NCBI GenBank assembly: GCA_020697025.1
Contig: JAJFBO010000056.1
Location: 1-6,804, forward strand
Source of the DNA: Burkholderiales bacterium
GTDB lineage: Bacteria; Pseudomonadota; Gammaproteobacteria; Burkholderiales; UBA11063
Direction of reading: 5' to 3'
Length of the DNA stretch: 6,804 nt
The notes under the pieces are model-generated. The model had not been told where the DNA came from. It did no database searches and worked only from the letters and a program-made list of their open reading frames with translations. Position numbers and translations under genes: made by a program. Each line of letters opens with the position of its first letter. The stretch's first letter is position 1. Shown piece by piece: positions 1 through 6,100 of the stretch.

Positions 1-70
1 TACCACGTTGGATAACATTTGCTGCAGCATAAGCAGCACGAGAGGCAATATTGATTATTCCTGAAGCCAT
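1..70 (-). CDS. suhB: Inositol-monophosphatase family protein, SuhB-like (N-terminal 23 codons only)
   Basis: Only the start of this gene is in the window: ATG at 70-68, then an open frame running off the left edge. The visible peptide is MASGIINIASRAAYAAANVI followed by Q, R, G. It matches the first helix of bacterial SuhB proteins, where an N-I-A-x-R-A-A-x-x-A-x-N-x-I pattern follows a short leader (the E. coli protein begins MHPMLNIAVRAARKAGNLI, from memory). Family members hydrolyse inositol-1-phosphate with Mg2+, and in E. coli SuhB also joins the rRNA antitermination complex. The metal-binding motifs lie outside the window, so catalytic competence cannot be judged. A Shine-Dalgarno AAGGAA (86-81) lies 10 nt upstream of the ATG. 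The gene is separated from tyrA by 261 bp and probably has its own promoter. The main uncertainty is that the call rests on 23 residues. Confidence 0.72.
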   Translation of the reverse strand, partial: MASGIINIASRAAYAAANVIQRG

Positions 71-104
71 GATTAGTATATTCCTTGAAATAAAAGTGTA
101 TGTA

Positions 105-118
105 TCCTGTGCACAGGA
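105..118. repeat. 14-bp perfect palindrome in the suhB leader
   Basis: TCCTGTGCACAGGA is a perfect inverted repeat 34 bp upstream of the suhB start codon. As DNA it could be a dimeric repressor site. As RNA it can fold into a 5-bp stem (UCCUG/CAGGA) with a UGCA loop. In the transcript its upstream arm, read as AUUCCU (120-115), is also exactly complementary to the suhB Shine-Dalgarno segment AGGAAU (85-80), so two mutually exclusive pairings are possible. The palindrome is directly visible; any regulatory role is inference. Confidence 0.5.
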
Positions 119-192
119 ATTCGATTTAATTTAAAGAAGGTATTTTACCCTATTTGACATGATTTTAGTAAGTAAATACGTTACAATTCATA

Positions 193-220
193 ATATTACA
201 ATTTAAAAGGATTATGTAAA
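193..220 (-). promoter_or_regulatory. Candidate sigma-70 promoter for suhB
   Basis: On the minus strand TTTACA (220-215, one mismatch to the -35 consensus) is followed after 16 nt by TAATAT (198-193, four of six matches to the -10 consensus). Transcription would start near 186 and give a leader of about 115 nt that includes the 105-118 palindrome. The surrounding DNA is very AT-rich, so chance matches are likely and this is a weak call. It is supported only by being in the one sizeable intergenic gap, in front of a gene unrelated to tyrA. Confidence 0.3.
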
Positions 221-331
221 ACAACATCTTAGGCTGGAAAAGTTATTAAAAGCCATAGTATCAAAGCTGCAAGTCTTCTATAGAGCCATGTCTAACCCCG
301 GAGCCATAGACTCTAATAGAGTTTATTATGA

Positions 332-1198
332 TTATTTCAAATTAAAGATACTAGTAAATTCACTTAAGAATTGATCGCTGGCTAATTGTGACTGATGGGT
401 AAAATCTCCCATCCATTTCCCGGTATCATTAAACTCAGTTACAAATTCTTTATGTTGATTTGTTTTTAGTTTATCCAGCCAATCTTGCATATGCTTAATA
501 TATGCACCAATGAGTTCAATGCGTTTTGCATCAGACATTATAATATTCGCATATAAATTAGCATCCTGGTCAAAGATTCGCCCCAGCAGAGCTAATTTTG
601 CCTGATAAATTGGACTTGCTATACTAAATAGCTGATGTGGAGGCATATTTTGCTGCTTAAGAAATGAGCCAAGGGCAAAAGTAGAGAAATGTTCAATACC
701 TTGAATAAAAGACATAGCCATATCATGTTCATGCGCTGACATAATACGAATAGTAAAACCAATTTCAGCCAAACTATCAATAACCCAGGAAGATTTTTCT
801 GTATCACGTCCGCCGCAGTTAATAATTACCTGAGATAAGGGAGAGTTAATTGTTGGTCCAAACATTGGGTGTAGCCCCAGGACCGGGCCAGAGTGGCGCT
901 CTTGCATATGATTTATAATACTTTGTTTAATACTGGTGAAGTCGGCTAAAATAGAATTCGGCTTAATAAACTCACAAGCTTTGGTTATAACATCACATGT
1001 TTCATTAATAGGGACGCAAATTATAATTAAATCAGCTAAGCTAAGTAATTCAGAAGCTTTATTCCACTCATTACGCCCAAGAGTATTAACATTAGCCCCG
1101 GCGCTTCGCCAATATTTGGCAAATAACTGGCCCATAAGACCGCTACCACCAATAATTGTGATATGTTTGTTTAATGCTGATTGTTTTTTCATGAACAT
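332..1198 (-). CDS. tyrA: Prephenate dehydrogenase, stand-alone (no chorismate mutase domain)
   Basis: This enzyme oxidatively decarboxylates prephenate to 4-hydroxyphenylpyruvate with NAD+ in tyrosine synthesis, in the cytoplasm. Its 288 residues align along their length with the dehydrogenase half of the bifunctional E. coli T-protein. An N-terminal Rossmann fold carries GSGLMG (about 18-23). Then come D-F-T-S-I-K (K91, E. coli K178), GLHPMFGP with catalytic H110 (E. coli H197), EHD with H158 (H245), H170 (H257) and R207 (R294). The residue aligned with E. coli R286 is Q199. The roughly 90-residue chorismate mutase domain of the T-protein is absent, and fabH occupies the DNA directly upstream, so another chorismate mutase must exist. 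Start: ATG at 1198 is chosen; TTG at 1201 and ATG at 1192 are alternatives. No clear Shine-Dalgarno is visible and the fabH stop ends 4 nt away, which suggests translation by coupling. Confidence 0.92.
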   Translation of the reverse strand: MFMKKQSALNKHITIIGGSGLMGQLFAKYWRSAGANVNTLGRNEWNKASELLSLADLIIICVPINETCDVITKACEFIKPNSILADFTSIKQSIINHMQERHSGPVLGLHPMFGPTINSPLSQVIINCGGRDTEKSSWVIDSLAEIGFTIRIMSAHEHDMAMSFIQGIEHFSTFALGSFLKQQNMPPHQLFSIASPIYQAKLALLGRIFDQDANLYANIIMSDAKRIELIGAYIKHMQDWLDKLKTNQHKEFVTEFNDTGKWMGDFTHQSQLASDQFLSEFTSIFNLK

Positions 1199-1202
1199 CA
1201 AT

Positions 1203-2165
1203 TTAGTACCGAATTAAGCTAGCACCCCAGGTAAACCCAGCGCCAACACCTTCTAAAAGAAGCAAATCGCCACGCTTAATCTTACCATTTTTTATCGCAT
1301 GGTCAAGTGCCAGTGGTACGGATGCTGCTGAGGTATTTCCATGTATATCAACAGTTACAATTACTTTTTCCATAGAAATATTTAAATGTGCAGCAGTTGA
1401 CTCTATTATCCGTAAATTGGCTTGATGTGGAACAAACCAGTCCACCTGCTCATTGGAATAGCCAGATTTTGTAAGGACACTTGTGGCTACTTCAGCCAAA
1501 TTACGTACTGCCATTTTATATACAGCCTTACCATCCATGGCCATATAAGGGTGTCCTTTCAGCTCGCCATTATAAATATGGCCTTTTACGTGTAGTATTT
1601 CCTCACCACTTCCATCTGCATGAATTTCATTACAAATAATACCTGGTTCATCACTTGCTTGTACTATAACAGCACCGGCTCCGTCGCCAAAGAGCACACA
1701 GGTATTTCTATCCGTATAATCAATAAACCGGGAGACGGTATCTACACCAATAACTAATATGGTCTTATACGAGTTACTTCGAATGAAAGCATCAGCTGTA
1801 GCTAATGCATATAAAAACCCGGTGCATGCAGCCTGCAAATCAAAAGCTGGAATATTGTTTAATCCTAAACGCCTTTGTATTAAACAGGCTGTTGAAGGGA
1901 ACAAAATATCTGGAGTTGAGGTAGCTACCAAGATTAGGTCAATTTTTGAAGGGGCAATATTACTGGATTTTATCACATCAACTGTAGCATTATAAGCCAT
2001 GTCGGCACTAGTTTCATTGTCAGCAACAATTCGTCGTTCTTTTATACCGCTCCGACTGACGATCCATTCATCCGAAGTGTCAACCATTTTTTCCAGATCT
2101 TTATTGGAAAGTATTTTTGCTGGTAAATAACTACCACTAGCAAGAATTTTTGAATATAATTTCAT
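1203..2165 (-). CDS. fabH: Beta-ketoacyl-ACP synthase III (KAS III)
   Basis: FabH starts type II fatty-acid synthesis by condensing acetyl-CoA with malonyl-ACP to give acetoacetyl-ACP. The 320-residue protein has the usual family length and the full thiolase-fold signature. Catalytic C114 sits in AACTGF, H247 in PHQAN and N277 in HGNTSAAS, the Cys-His-Asn triad of KAS III. Other conserved marks are DEWIVSRSGIKERR (32-45), FGDGAGA (159-165) and the terminal GVGAGFTWGA. The start ATG (2165-2163) gives the canonical N-terminus; an AAGG Shine-Dalgarno (2178-2175) sits 9 nt upstream inside a 10-bp palindrome. It lies 66 nt after plsX, as in many proteobacteria, but the next gene is tyrA rather than fabD. 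Substrate preference (acetyl versus longer or branched primers) cannot be read from the sequence. Confidence 0.97.
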   Translation of the reverse strand: MKLYSKILASGSYLPAKILSNKDLEKMVDTSDEWIVSRSGIKERRIVADNETSADMAYNATVDVIKSSNIAPSKIDLILVATSTPDILFPSTACLIQRRLGLNNIPAFDLQAACTGFLYALATADAFIRSNSYKTILVIGVDTVSRFIDYTDRNTCVLFGDGAGAVIVQASDEPGIICNEIHADGSGEEILHVKGHIYNGELKGHPYMAMDGKAVYKMAVRNLAEVATSVLTKSGYSNEQVDWFVPHQANLRIIESTAAHLNISMEKVIVTVDIHGNTSAASVPLALDHAIKNGKIKRGDLLLLEGVGAGFTWGASLIRY

Positions 2166-2166
2166 G

Positions 2167-2213
2167 GGCTTAAGCCTTGTAAATTACCGTGTGCATTATT
2201 CCCGTGCAGACGG
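2167..2213. repeat. Inverted repeats in the plsX-fabH gap
   Basis: The 66-nt gap holds two dyads. GGCTTAAGCC (2167-2176) is a perfect 10-bp palindrome whose left end overlaps the fabH Shine-Dalgarno on the minus strand. CCGTGTGC (2187-2194) and GCAGACGG (2206-2213) form an inverted repeat with one mismatch and an 11-nt spacer. Neither is followed by a T tract, so a terminator is unlikely. An operator or an RNA stabiliser between plsX and fabH is possible but unproven. Confidence 0.4.
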
Positions 2214-2231
2214 AAATCCATTTATGCTAAA

Positions 2232-3299
2232 TTATAGCATATTAAGATCAGTGAATTCTAAAAGTTCTTTTTTAGGTTCTTCGCGATTTAATAATTCTTT
2301 GTGTTTGGCTAAATAGTCTTTAAGCATGGTGATTACCCCACCATTTATTTCATGGTAGGCTTGTTTCAATGCATAATAAAAACCAATTTCATCAGCACCG
2401 CCATGGCTTTTTATTACCAGACCATTTAACCCAAGCAATACGGCACCATTATACTTACGATGGTCAAGAGTAGCTTTTACCTTATTTAATACAGGCATGG
2501 CAGCTAATCCCATTAGTTTTGAAGGCAATGAACTATTAAACTCCTTACGGATAATAAAAGCAATCATTTTTGCAACACCCTCTATTGTCTTTAAGGCAAC
2601 ATTACCGGTAAATCCATCACAGACTATTACATCAACAGTCCCTTTGTTAATATCATCACCTTCTACATTTCCATAAAAATTCAGACCGCTGTTTTTAAGC
2701 AAAGCCGAAGCTTTTTTCAGTCCTTCATGGCCTTTAATATCTTCACTGCCAATATTTAAAATTCCAATACTAGGAGTAGTCTTGCCACTTACTGCCTTCA
2801 TTAGCTGTGCACCCATAATACCAAATTGAAGCAAGTGCTCCGGACTGGACTCAAGATTGGCACCCAGGTCAAGCACACATACATCACCTTTAACTGTAGG
2901 TAAAATTTTAGCTATGGCCGGGCGTTCAATCCCATCCATGGTACGTAGTACATAACGGGCAATAGCCATTAGAGCTCCTGTATTTCCTGCAGAAATGACA
3001 GCCCCGGCTTTACCAAGTTTAAGCATATTAATTGATACGCGCATTGAAGAGTCTTTTTTATTGCGCATAGCTACTTGCGGCGATTCATCCATAGCCACAA
3101 CTTCGGTAGTATGCACTACATCAATCCGGTCACTATAAAGAGATAAATTATGCCCAATATGTCGATAAATAGTATCCCTGTCACCAACTAGTATTAAACT
3201 AACATCAGGGTGTTCTTTTAAAAACCTGATACAGGCAGGAACAGTGACATTGACCCCATGGTCGCCGCCCATTGCATCAACTGAAAGTACAACAGCCAT
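2232..3299 (-). CDS. plsX: Phosphate acyltransferase PlsX
   Basis: PlsX converts acyl-ACP and phosphate to acyl-phosphate plus ACP, supplying PlsY for the first acylation of glycerol-3-phosphate. It is a peripheral enzyme acting at the inner face of the membrane. The 355-residue protein is of normal length and shows the family marks in order: MGGDHG (10-15), SSMRVSINML, SAGNTGALM, GIERPA, LDLGAN, CDGFTGNVALK, YNGAVLLGL and IKSHGGAD. The ATG at 3299 gives the standard MAVVLSVDAMGGDHG start. An AGAGG Shine-Dalgarno (3315-3311) lies 11 nt upstream, a little further than usual. The C-terminus carries a charged tail (NREEPKKELLEF and a few more residues) beyond the conserved core. It follows rpmF by 33 nt and precedes fabH by 66 nt, the classical lipid-initiation order. 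Confidence 0.97.
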   Translation of the reverse strand: MAVVLSVDAMGGDHGVNVTVPACIRFLKEHPDVSLILVGDRDTIYRHIGHNLSLYSDRIDVVHTTEVVAMDESPQVAMRNKKDSSMRVSINMLKLGKAGAVISAGNTGALMAIARYVLRTMDGIERPAIAKILPTVKGDVCVLDLGANLESSPEHLLQFGIMGAQLMKAVSGKTTPSIGILNIGSEDIKGHEGLKKASALLKNSGLNFYGNVEGDDINKGTVDVIVCDGFTGNVALKTIEGVAKMIAFIIRKEFNSSLPSKLMGLAAMPVLNKVKATLDHRKYNGAVLLGLNGLVIKSHGGADEIGFYYALKQAYHEINGGVITMLKDYLAKHKELLNREEPKKELLEFTDLNML

Positions 3300-3332
3300 A
3301 AATGGATTGACCTCTAAAGCTTAATTTGTTAT

Positions 3333-3509
3333 TTACTCATCTTTGCTTTTTAGAACTTTTTTACCACGATACATACCATTTGCATCAATATGGTGGCGTA
3401 AGTGTGGTGTGCCAGTTTCGCTGGTTGTAATAGTTGGCGCCGATAGGGCATCATGAGAACGACGCATATTACGTTTTGACGGCGATTTTTTATTCTGTTG
3501 AACTGCCAT
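3333..3509 (-). CDS. rpmF: 50S ribosomal protein L32
   Basis: This 58-codon gene encodes large-subunit protein L32. The translation starts [20 protein letters not shown], nearly identical to the E. coli N-terminus, and continues with [10 protein letters not shown], the conserved HLRHHI (36-41) and an N-G-M-Y-R-G-K-K-V segment (44-52). It ends in a lysine-rich tail and TAA at 3335-3333. Four-cysteine zinc motifs found in some L32 forms are absent, so this is the zinc-independent type. The ATG at 3509-3507 has a good Shine-Dalgarno, AAAAGGA (3523-3517), 7 nt upstream. Its place between yceD (23 nt) and plsX (33 nt) is the conserved proteobacterial arrangement that ties ribosome production to phospholipid synthesis. 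Confidence 0.97.
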   Translation of the reverse strand: MAVQQNKKSPSKRNMRRSHDALSAPTITTSETGTPHLRHHIDANGMYRGKKVLKSKDE

Positions 3510-3532
3510 TTATTTATCCTTTTCGTATAAGT

Positions 3533-4000
3533 TTATTTAGTTAGAACGCTAAATGGGCTATCTGGCTTATCATGATATGTTATTGGCTCACACGTCTCGT
3601 GTTTGGGAGCAATAGGCAAAGACATGATTAATTCATCTTCAATAAAGCTTTGAATATAAAGGTGTGCATCAGCTAAAACGCCATCAGTATATTCTGCTTC
3701 ATCACCAAATATAGCGTTATCCATATCAGATTCAGTATAGAAAATTGGGACATCATTAGTACAATCTATAGAAATATCCAATTTTTCAAGACAATTCTGA
3801 CACAAAGTCATTATTTTACCACAAACCTGGACTGTAAGTACAGGCTTGTTTTTATTATTGATGTAGCCACTAATTGTATATTGCAAATTACCGCTTAACT
3901 CTTCGAGGAGTTCAGAAGCACGGATTAGATTCTGGGTATCAATATTACCACTGGTTGTTTGTAGTTTTTTTGCAAAATCTACATTATCTATATATTTCAT
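3533..4000 (-). CDS. yceD: YceD / DUF177 family, 23S rRNA accumulation protein
   Basis: YceD-family proteins are needed for normal 23S rRNA accumulation or large-subunit assembly in bacteria and plant plastids; their exact biochemical action is not settled. The 155-residue product has the family layout. A variable N-terminal half is followed by C-G-K-I-M-T-L-C-Q-N-C-L-E (60-72, cysteines 60, 67 and 70), an acidic middle (about 90-106) and the conserved FIEDELIMSLPIAPKHETC (119-137). The location next to rpmF is itself strong support, because yceD-rpmF is one of the most conserved bacterial gene pairs. Its AAGG Shine-Dalgarno (4011-4008) overlaps the bdhA stop codon as TAAGG, with 9 nt between the two genes, so yceD is very probably translated from a message that also carries bdhA. 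Confidence 0.92.
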   Translation of the reverse strand: MKYIDNVDFAKKLQTTSGNIDTQNLIRASELLEELSGNLQYTISGYINNKNKPVLTVQVCGKIMTLCQNCLEKLDISIDCTNDVPIFYTESDMDNAIFGDEAEYTDGVLADAHLYIQSFIEDELIMSLPIAPKHETCEPITYHDKPDSPFSVLTK

Positions 4001-4009
4001 GTTAATGCC

Positions 4010-4801
4010 TTACTGAATATGCCAGCCATGTGAAGCGATTATTGACTGTCCGGTTAAAGCATTTGTTTCAAATCCTGCTAGGAATGTAGCAAGATTGGCA
4101 ATATCATCTGTAGTAGTAAATTCACCATCAACAGTTTCACCCAGCATAATACTTTTAACTACTTCGTCTTCAGTAATTCCCAGCGATTTCGCCTGTTCTG
4201 GAATTTGTTTTTCAACTAGTGGAGTTTTAACGAACCCAGGTCCAATTAAATTAGAGCTAATATTATACTGGGCTCCTTCTTTAGCAATCGCGCGTACAAA
4301 ACCCAGTAAGCCATGTTTTGCAGTAATATAAGCCGCTTTATTTTTTGATGCTTCAAATGAATGAACAGAGCCCATCACAATGATTCTACCACCATTGCCT
4401 TTCTCAATCATCTTTTGCATGCATGCTTTAGTAGTTAGAAATGCGCCATGAACATGAATATCAAATAAACGTTTCCATTTAGCAAATTCAAAATCAACAA
4501 TAGGTGATATGGTTTGAATTCCTGCATTGCTAACTAAAATATCAATTTTGCCAAACTTATTAAAGGTTGCTTCAACACCGGCATTTACTTGTGCTTCATC
4601 AGTCACATCCATGGCAACGGCTAACGTATCTTGTTTATAGGTATCCCTAATTTCATTAGCTACTATAAGAGCAGAATCCAGGTTGAGATCAGCAATTACT
4701 ACGGTTGCTCCATGTTCGGCAAACATTTGTGCAACCCTTTTACCAATTCCACTGGCACTCCCAGTGATAATGGCTACTTTTCCTTTTAGATTTCCAAGCA
4801 T
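4010..4801 (-). CDS. bdhA: 3-hydroxybutyrate dehydrogenase, SDR family
   Basis: The predicted reaction is NAD+-linked interconversion of (R)-3-hydroxybutyrate and acetoacetate in the cytoplasm. The 263 residues form one classical SDR domain: TGSASGIG (13-20), D38 at the end of the second strand (prefers NAD over NADP), NAG (92-94), S145 in the G-S-V-H-S stretch, and Y158/K162 in YITAKHG. The S-V-H around the catalytic serine and the C-terminal SHGWHIQ are typical of bacterial hydroxybutyrate dehydrogenases. The usual catalytic Asn of the SDR tetrad is replaced by H116 (in DIHVHGAF). A strong Shine-Dalgarno, AAAGGAG (4814-4808), lies 6 nt before the ATG. It follows the patatin gene by 18 nt, with adc further upstream, which supports a ketone-body substrate. 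A related SDR with another hydroxyacid substrate remains possible. Confidence 0.88.
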   Translation of the reverse strand: MLGNLKGKVAIITGSASGIGKRVAQMFAEHGATVVIADLNLDSALIVANEIRDTYKQDTLAVAMDVTDEAQVNAGVEATFNKFGKIDILVSNAGIQTISPIVDFEFAKWKRLFDIHVHGAFLTTKACMQKMIEKGNGGRIIVMGSVHSFEASKNKAAYITAKHGLLGFVRAIAKEGAQYNISSNLIGPGFVKTPLVEKQIPEQAKSLGITEDEVVKSIMLGETVDGEFTTTDDIANLATFLAGFETNALTGQSIIASHGWHIQ

Positions 4802-4807
4802 ATTGTT

Positions 4808-4814
4808 CTCCTTT
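4808..4814 (-). promoter_or_regulatory. Strong ribosome binding site of bdhA
   Basis: AAAGGAG with a 6-nt spacer (AACAAT) before the bdhA ATG is the closest match to the anti-Shine-Dalgarno in this window. Neighbouring genes use shorter sites: AAGG for yceD and fabH, AAAAGG for the patatin gene, AGAGG for plsX. BdhA may therefore be translated more strongly than the genes around it on the same message; that is inference from sequence only. Confidence 0.7.
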
Positions 4815-4819
4815 GATTA

Positions 4820-6043
4820 TTAAATTTTATGTGACACAGCTTTTTGTGCTTCCAATGTATACACTGTAAGCCCGGATCGATGGGTTTTTGTCCACTCTTC
4901 TTCTTCTGCTTCAATCATACTTATAGTATTAATATACCCAAGTTTCCGGTGTTTTATGGCGCTCTCTTCGCTAAACTCATAATCTTTACTGGCGAGCTCA
5001 GTACCTTTTTCTGAATGATAAACTAAATGAATTATATCTAAGCGATGCGCATATCCTAATTTTATTATGTCCTGCACGGCTTTATCTTTTAATTGTTCAT
5101 TAGTCATTTTCTTAGTTAAAAAATGAATTGCATGAGATAAATTTTGTGTAGTAGCATAAAGGGCATTAGCACGTTTAGAATGTGACGAATAGCGAATATC
5201 CTTCACCCGCTCCATTAAGCCATCCATACTATGTGGCAATGGGCCACTAAGTGGAAAAAGATCAATCATAAAGCATAAAATATTTTTAACATCTTGTTCT
5301 GTAGTAGCAAAATCATCAATTACTTTAGTTAGTGGTGTATTAGAGAACACCCCGCCATCAATATAATAACTTTCGCCAATTTTAATTGGCGGGAATCCGG
5401 GAGGCAATGCACAAGATGCCATAATATGCTCAGGCGTTATTTTCATTATGGTATTATCAAAAAATACAAATTCGCCAGAATCTAGTTTAACCGCGCCCAT
5501 GCATAACCGGATTTTTCCTTTATTGAGATAATCAAAATCAATGAGTTCAAGTAATGTTTCGCGCAAAGGAGATGTATCATAATAGGAAAGTTGCTCAGGG
5601 GTGGCATCTATTAAAGAAGCAGGATCCAAAACTTTAGGTACAAAAAAACCATTTTGCCCAAAAGTAAGTGATATACCAGCACTTACCCAATTATGAAATT
5701 TGGCTAAACCAAGATTTGCCTTCATAGGGAAAGGCATTTTAGTAGTTATTTTATCCCAAAATTCATGAAGCCGCTGTTTTCTTAATTCTGGGGGATTGCC
5801 AGCAATAATTGCTGCGTTAATTGCACCAATTGAGATACCGACTAAAGTATTAGGAAGATAATCGTGTTCAGTCAGAGCTTCGTATGCGCCAACCTGATAC
5901 GCGCCTAATGCACCGCCTCCTTGAAATACAAAGATAACTTCACGTTTAGAAGTTTTAGGCAGAGGGTAAAATTCTGGTATTCTAGCTTCTTTAGTCTGAT
6001 GCGGCGCATCTACTACTGTAGGGCTTTTTGTGGTTTTAGACAT
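4820..6043 (-). CDS. Patatin-like phospholipase with DUF3734-type C-terminus
   Basis: This is a serine hydrolase of the patatin family, expected to cleave acyl esters in phospholipids or related substrates through a Ser-Asp dyad. In 407 residues it has a polar N-terminal segment of about 34 residues without signal peptide features, then the oxyanion loop GGGALG (42-47), the nucleophile S71 in GISIG (69-73) and D229 in DGG (229-231). The C-terminal part, including HLVYHSEKGTE (339-349) and the segment up to about 370, resembles the DUF3734 region found in patatins encoded beside bdhA. An acidic run EAEEEE (378-383) lies near the end. The dyad is intact, so the enzyme should be active. It is encoded 57 nt after adc and 18 nt before bdhA; AAAAGG (6056-6051) is its Shine-Dalgarno. 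In Legionella the equivalent gene patD forms an operon with bdhA. The true substrate (phospholipid, or hydroxybutyrate polymer or oligomer) cannot be decided here. Confidence 0.92.
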   Translation of the reverse strand: MSKTTKSPTVVDAPHQTKEARIPEFYPLPKTSKREVIFVFQGGGALGAYQVGAYEALTEHDYLPNTLVGISIGAINAAIIAGNPPELRKQRLHEFWDKITTKMPFPMKANLGLAKFHNWVSAGISLTFGQNGFFVPKVLDPASLIDATPEQLSYYDTSPLRETLLELIDFDYLNKGKIRLCMGAVKLDSGEFVFFDNTIMKITPEHIMASCALPPGFPPIKIGESYYIDGGVFSNTPLTKVIDDFATTEQDVKNILCFMIDLFPLSGPLPHSMDGLMERVKDIRYSSHSKRANALYATTQNLSHAIHFLTKKMTNEQLKDKAVQDIIKLGYAHRLDIIHLVYHSEKGTELASKDYEFSEESAIKHRKLGYINTISMIEAEEEEWTKTHRSGLTVYTLEAQKAVSHKI

Positions 6044-6100
6044 AAGATGACCTTTTCAAATATAAAGACTAAGAAGTTATACATTCATTTTGGTATAATA

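Larger units (their letters stand above)
71..331. other. Non-coding gap between tyrA and suhB
   Basis: This 261-bp AT-rich stretch has no reading frame that I recognise on either strand and no tRNA-like fold. It holds the candidate suhB promoter (193-220), the palindrome (105-118), a short inverted repeat just after tyrA (ACTCTA, one base, TAGAGT at 310-322), and three copies of AGCCAT on the plus strand at 251-256, 284-289 and 302-307. The inverted repeat is not followed by a T tract in the tyrA direction, so it is not a convincing intrinsic terminator. A plus-strand TTGACA at 154-159 lacks a good -10 box. A small RNA cannot be excluded but nothing positively supports one. Confidence 0.6.

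Noticed and set aside
154..187. TTGACA on the plus strand at 154-159, a possible promoter for an antisense or small RNA.
   Set aside because: At a 16-18 nt spacing there is no acceptable -10 box; TACAAT at 182-187 is 22 nt away. No plus-strand gene follows.
301..331. Rho-independent terminator after tyrA.
   Set aside because: The inverted repeat at 310-322 leaves only a short AT-rich stem and is not followed by a run of T in the direction of transcription.
936..1217. Plus-strand open frames inside tyrA, fabH, bdhA and the patatin gene (for example 936-1217, 1759-1995, 4095-4331, 5921-6112) and a minus-strand frame at 619-807.
   Set aside because: Each lies opposite or within a well-supported gene in another frame, and none resembles a known protein.
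2215..3308. A 12-nt inverted match, AATCCATTTATG, at 2215-2226 and (on the other strand) at 3297-3308, flanking plsX.
   Set aside because: A pair of matching 12-mers is expected by chance in nearly 7 kb of AT-rich sequence, and one copy is just the plsX start codon context. No transposon features accompany it.
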